DNA of 64,000 nucleotides from Tolypeutes matacus (lineage: Eukaryota > Chordata > Mammalia > Cingulata > Chlamyphoridae): positions 2,278,654 through 2,342,653 of the forward strand of contig JAKSZT010000116.1 in assembly GCA_026826555.1 (NCBI GenBank), in the 5' to 3' direction. Position 1 is the stretch's first letter. Each line of letters begins with the position of its first letter. The position numbers and the translations under genes are program-made. The notes beneath the pieces were generated by a model that had not been told where the DNA came from, made no database searches, and saw only the letters and a program-made list of their open reading frames with translations. Positions 61,131 to 64,000 of this stretch are shown piece after piece.

Positions 61131-63832
61131 GGGTTAAAATCAAAATTCTCACAATACATACAAACATTTGCAAAATGATATATAAATATATATGCATATA
61201 TGTGTATGTGCTTACAAAAATGTTATTTATATATATATATATATACATATGTTTTAAGAGGTGCTTAGATTACCCAAAATATTACACGGAACCCACTGGG
61301 ATTCCCATGTTGCCCACCTCCCACACCTCCCACCACATCCCACACAAACATCTCCCAAAGTGTGGCCCACCACCCTCAATGAACTTACACATCCTGGAGC
61401 CTTGCCACCAACCATAGACTACAGTTCACACTGTAGACCACACTCTCTCCCACTCAGTTCTGAGTGGTGTGTGCTGATTTAAAATGGCCTACATTCGTTG
61501 CCACAACAGTACTCAGGATAACCTCCAACTCCCAAAGAAGTCCCTGTATTTCAACTGCTCATCCCCTCCCTACCCCAAAAGTGTCAAGTGGCCACTGGCT
61601 CCACCTCATTGTTATAATTTCTTGCATTGCTAGAATCACCACAGGTGAACAAGAGAATACCATCAAGTCCACTCTAGTCCATAGTTCTTCCCCCAATCCT
61701 GAGGGGACTAGGATGGTGATGTCCACTCCAACTCCAAGTGAGAGAGGGCTTATATCCCATGGATATGGTGGGTGGGATGATCCTGCCTGCTGATGCAGGC
61801 CATCTCCATTCCCTGGGATGGCCATTGCCCATTGTTGTCTCCTCACCAGGTGACTTGGATGAGTCCATTGAGCTGTAGGGTAGGAGTTGCAGCTCCACCG
61901 AGATTTCATGCACACCTGGCACATAGGTAGGTGGGAGGTTCCAGTCTCTGGAAGTATACCTAAAAACTCCAGCATCACATACAGGTTTGAATAGAAGGGA
62001 CTGGTGAACCATGTGCAGGGAGGACTTATATGAGTCTAATTCTGTCACTCTCAGGAGCACAGATTCCAAAATAGAACCCACTGATAAGGCATCAGTCTCT
62101 GGTGCTATCCCCCCTTATAAAGGACCAGGGTGTCTCCGGAGCTCTCAGGAACCCCACTGAGTGGGGTGATAGGCACTTAGATGTTCTATGAGCTCCTACT
62201 GAGGTGTGCGTAAGAGTTACTTCTGGGATGACCTCCTGACTCTCTTTGAAGTCTCTTAGCCACTTGAACTCATTTGTCTTTACCATTTCCCCCTTTTATT
62301 CAAGGACTTTTTCCAGTTGTGTTGCCAGTTCGCACTTAGTATTAATCCCTCGTTGCCAGGGAGGCTCATCCCCGGGAGTCATGTCCCACGTTGGGGGGAA
62401 GGTAATGCAATCATATGCTGAGTTTGGCTTAGAGAGAGGCCACATTTGAGCAACAAGGAGGCTCTCAGGTGGCAACCCTTAGGCACCCCACAACTGCAGG
62501 CTAAGTCTCTTTTACAAGAGCAAAGACTCTCAAGCGTAGTCATCAATTAAAAAAAAAACACATCAGTGGGTCATCCTATTTTGAATGGCACTGTCCCTAC
62601 ACTCAGAGGACTATTGCTGCTCCCAATGGGACTGTGGCAGTGCTCTCCAGGCTAGGAATTCAGATTCCCTCATTTATTGTGTGATTATCCACCCATCGTG
62701 ACAATGCCCCATCCCCTGATCCTTTGAATGATTTTGTATATCTTTCATGCATATTCGGTTGAACCAATCCCCACGAACCCCCCCCAGACACCCTCCCCCC
62801 AATAATCCCCCGCAGTACCCATTGTAACCCTTCTGTGATCCAAATCCTCCATGAACATTTAGTCCATAAAATAATCAAATACACTTACTAGGAAAAAGAA
62901 ACAAGTGTGATAAGCTTACATGCAAGAGACAAACATAAGGAAACTCAGGGAAAAAAAAAAGAGAGAAGGATAAAAACAAATAATCAAACAAAGACCAAAA
63001 CAAAATAAAATATAATTAGTGGATAGGGACATTCAAAAAATGGGCAAAAAAGCAAATGAAATACCTTTAAAGTATATATATATTCATTTCTTTTCCTTTC
63101 TCTTTTCTTTTTCCCTTTTTTCCTTCCCTTTATCACTGTGTTATCGGATGTGTGGTGTGCCATGACACCTTCCTCCTCTCAATCCCCATTGTCTCCCAAT
63201 TTTTCATTTAATTTTCAAAGAAATTTTAGGTCACAGCAAAGTCACACACAGAGTGTTGGAGACTCCAAGATACGAAACCACCCCCCTTCCCCACCCCATA
63301 TTAACTCACCCCGTTTTTTTTGGTTGTTAGCATTGTTATAACTGTTATGCAGATAGCAAAATATAGCAACTAAACATTGTCAGTGATTTACATTATAGTT
63401 TACAATTTAGATGATACAGTTTAATAATTTTGATGATATTTACCATTTCCTGTGTCCATTACTGTAAGGTAATGAAAAACCTTCCCCATGACCACCAAAC
63501 AACCCATTAGATCTTGACTGTTGCCTTCTCCCCAGCCCCCCACGGCCCATGATACACCCCTCTCCCAACCCATGGAATGTCAAGATTCACATTTACATGC
63601 CCTGGGGATTTGAACCAGCCCTTCCTAATCCACCCACCCCCCAGGGCTGCACCACCAAACCCAGGAACACCCCCACTCATCTGCCCCATCCCCCAACATG
63701 CAACCACACTCTATCCCTTTACCATAGATTATGTCCATATGGGTGATGGCTCAAAGCCTGCTCTTCTCTTACTCTCCCTTGTTAACCTATCTTTCAGACA
63801 ATGGTTCTCAGAGACTGCTCACTTTCCTCAAT
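61131..63832 (-). mobile_element. L1 3' UTR, third copy
   Basis: Collinear with the 18446-21066 and 54435-56978 UTRs. It has a pyrimidine-rich stretch on the plus strand at about 63085-63130 (ttcctttctcttttcttt), meaning a purine tract on the L1 strand. The open frames in it are not supported as genes. Confidence 0.85.
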
Positions 63833-64000
63833 TCAGATCAGTGAGGTCATATACTGTTCATCCTTCAGTGCCTGGCTTGCTTCACTCAACATAAGTTCTT
63901 CAAGATTCATCCACGTTATTCCATGTATTAGCACTTTGTTCCTTCTTACAGCTGAGTAATATTCCATTGTATGTATGTACCACATTTTGCTTATCCATTC
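63833..64000 (-). pseudogene. L1 ORF2 C-terminus (partial at the window edge)
   Basis: The last roughly 55 codons of ORF2: EWISKMWYIHTMEYYSAVRR through LSEASQALKDEQYMTSLI and a TGA at 63835-63833. The visible part is open, unlike the other copies. The rest is outside the window, so its integrity cannot be judged. Confidence 0.85.

Larger units (their letters stand above)
60893..64000 (-). mobile_element. L1 with probable 3' transduction, continues past the window
   Basis: Minus-strand order: ORF2 C-terminus (64000-63833), 3' UTR (63832-61131), the L1's own A-rich end (61130-61111), about 206 bp of unrelated sequence (61110-60905), then a poly(A) (T-run at 60893-60904) followed by array. It is collinear with the copies at 18446 and 54421. 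The 5' part and the second target duplication lie outside the window. Confidence 0.88.

Overview
The window is mammalian nuclear DNA with no intact protein-coding gene, no tRNA/rRNA gene and no prokaryotic-type feature. tRNA-derived SINEs of the type found in xenarthran genomes (DAS-like), three large and two small remnants of one L1 family, and a betaretrovirus-like endogenous provirus point to a placental mammal, most likely a xenarthran (armadillo, sloth or anteater). The clade is an inference from remembered repeat families, not from a database search.

The backbone is a head-to-tail tandem array of an A+T-rich unit of about 1.25 kb. I can place about 31 copies of one marker (ttttattgatatgtg and variants) between about 3.3 and 59.9 kb. 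Most uninterrupted neighbours lie 1,220-1,290 bp apart. The array runs from about 2333 to 60892 and is broken by insertions; it reads in one direction throughout.

Layout: 1-2332, a 3'-truncated, internally deleted L1 on the + strand. 2333-18445, array with two SINEs. 18446-27725, a near-complete 9.3-kb L1 on the - strand with a perfect 15-bp target-site duplication. 27726-35562, array, including one badly deleted unit. 35563-38048, a betaretrovirus-like provirus on the - strand that lacks everything downstream of the dUTPase region. 38049-51631, array with a solo MaLR-like LTR (38788-39294) and a small L1 tail (40413-40641). 51632-52048, a solo LTR of the same betaretrovirus-like family. 52361-54420, a non-array block with a possible retroposed 3' end, a possible gamma-type LTR and a truncated MaLR-like LTR. 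54421-58107, an L1 with a 5' inversion. 58108-60892, array with an L1 tail and a SINE. 60893-64000, an L1 on the - strand that carries a probable 3' transduction and leaves the window.

No genes cooperate here. The story is structural: an old macrosatellite-like array used repeatedly as an insertion target. Each insertion interrupts a single unit and its duplicated target lies in array sequence, so the insertions came after the amplification. The coding remnants (L1 ORF1/ORF2, gag, dUTPase) all carry stops, frameshifts or deletions. Short ORFs recur unit after unit on both strands of the array, but nothing in one window shows that they are expressed or selected.
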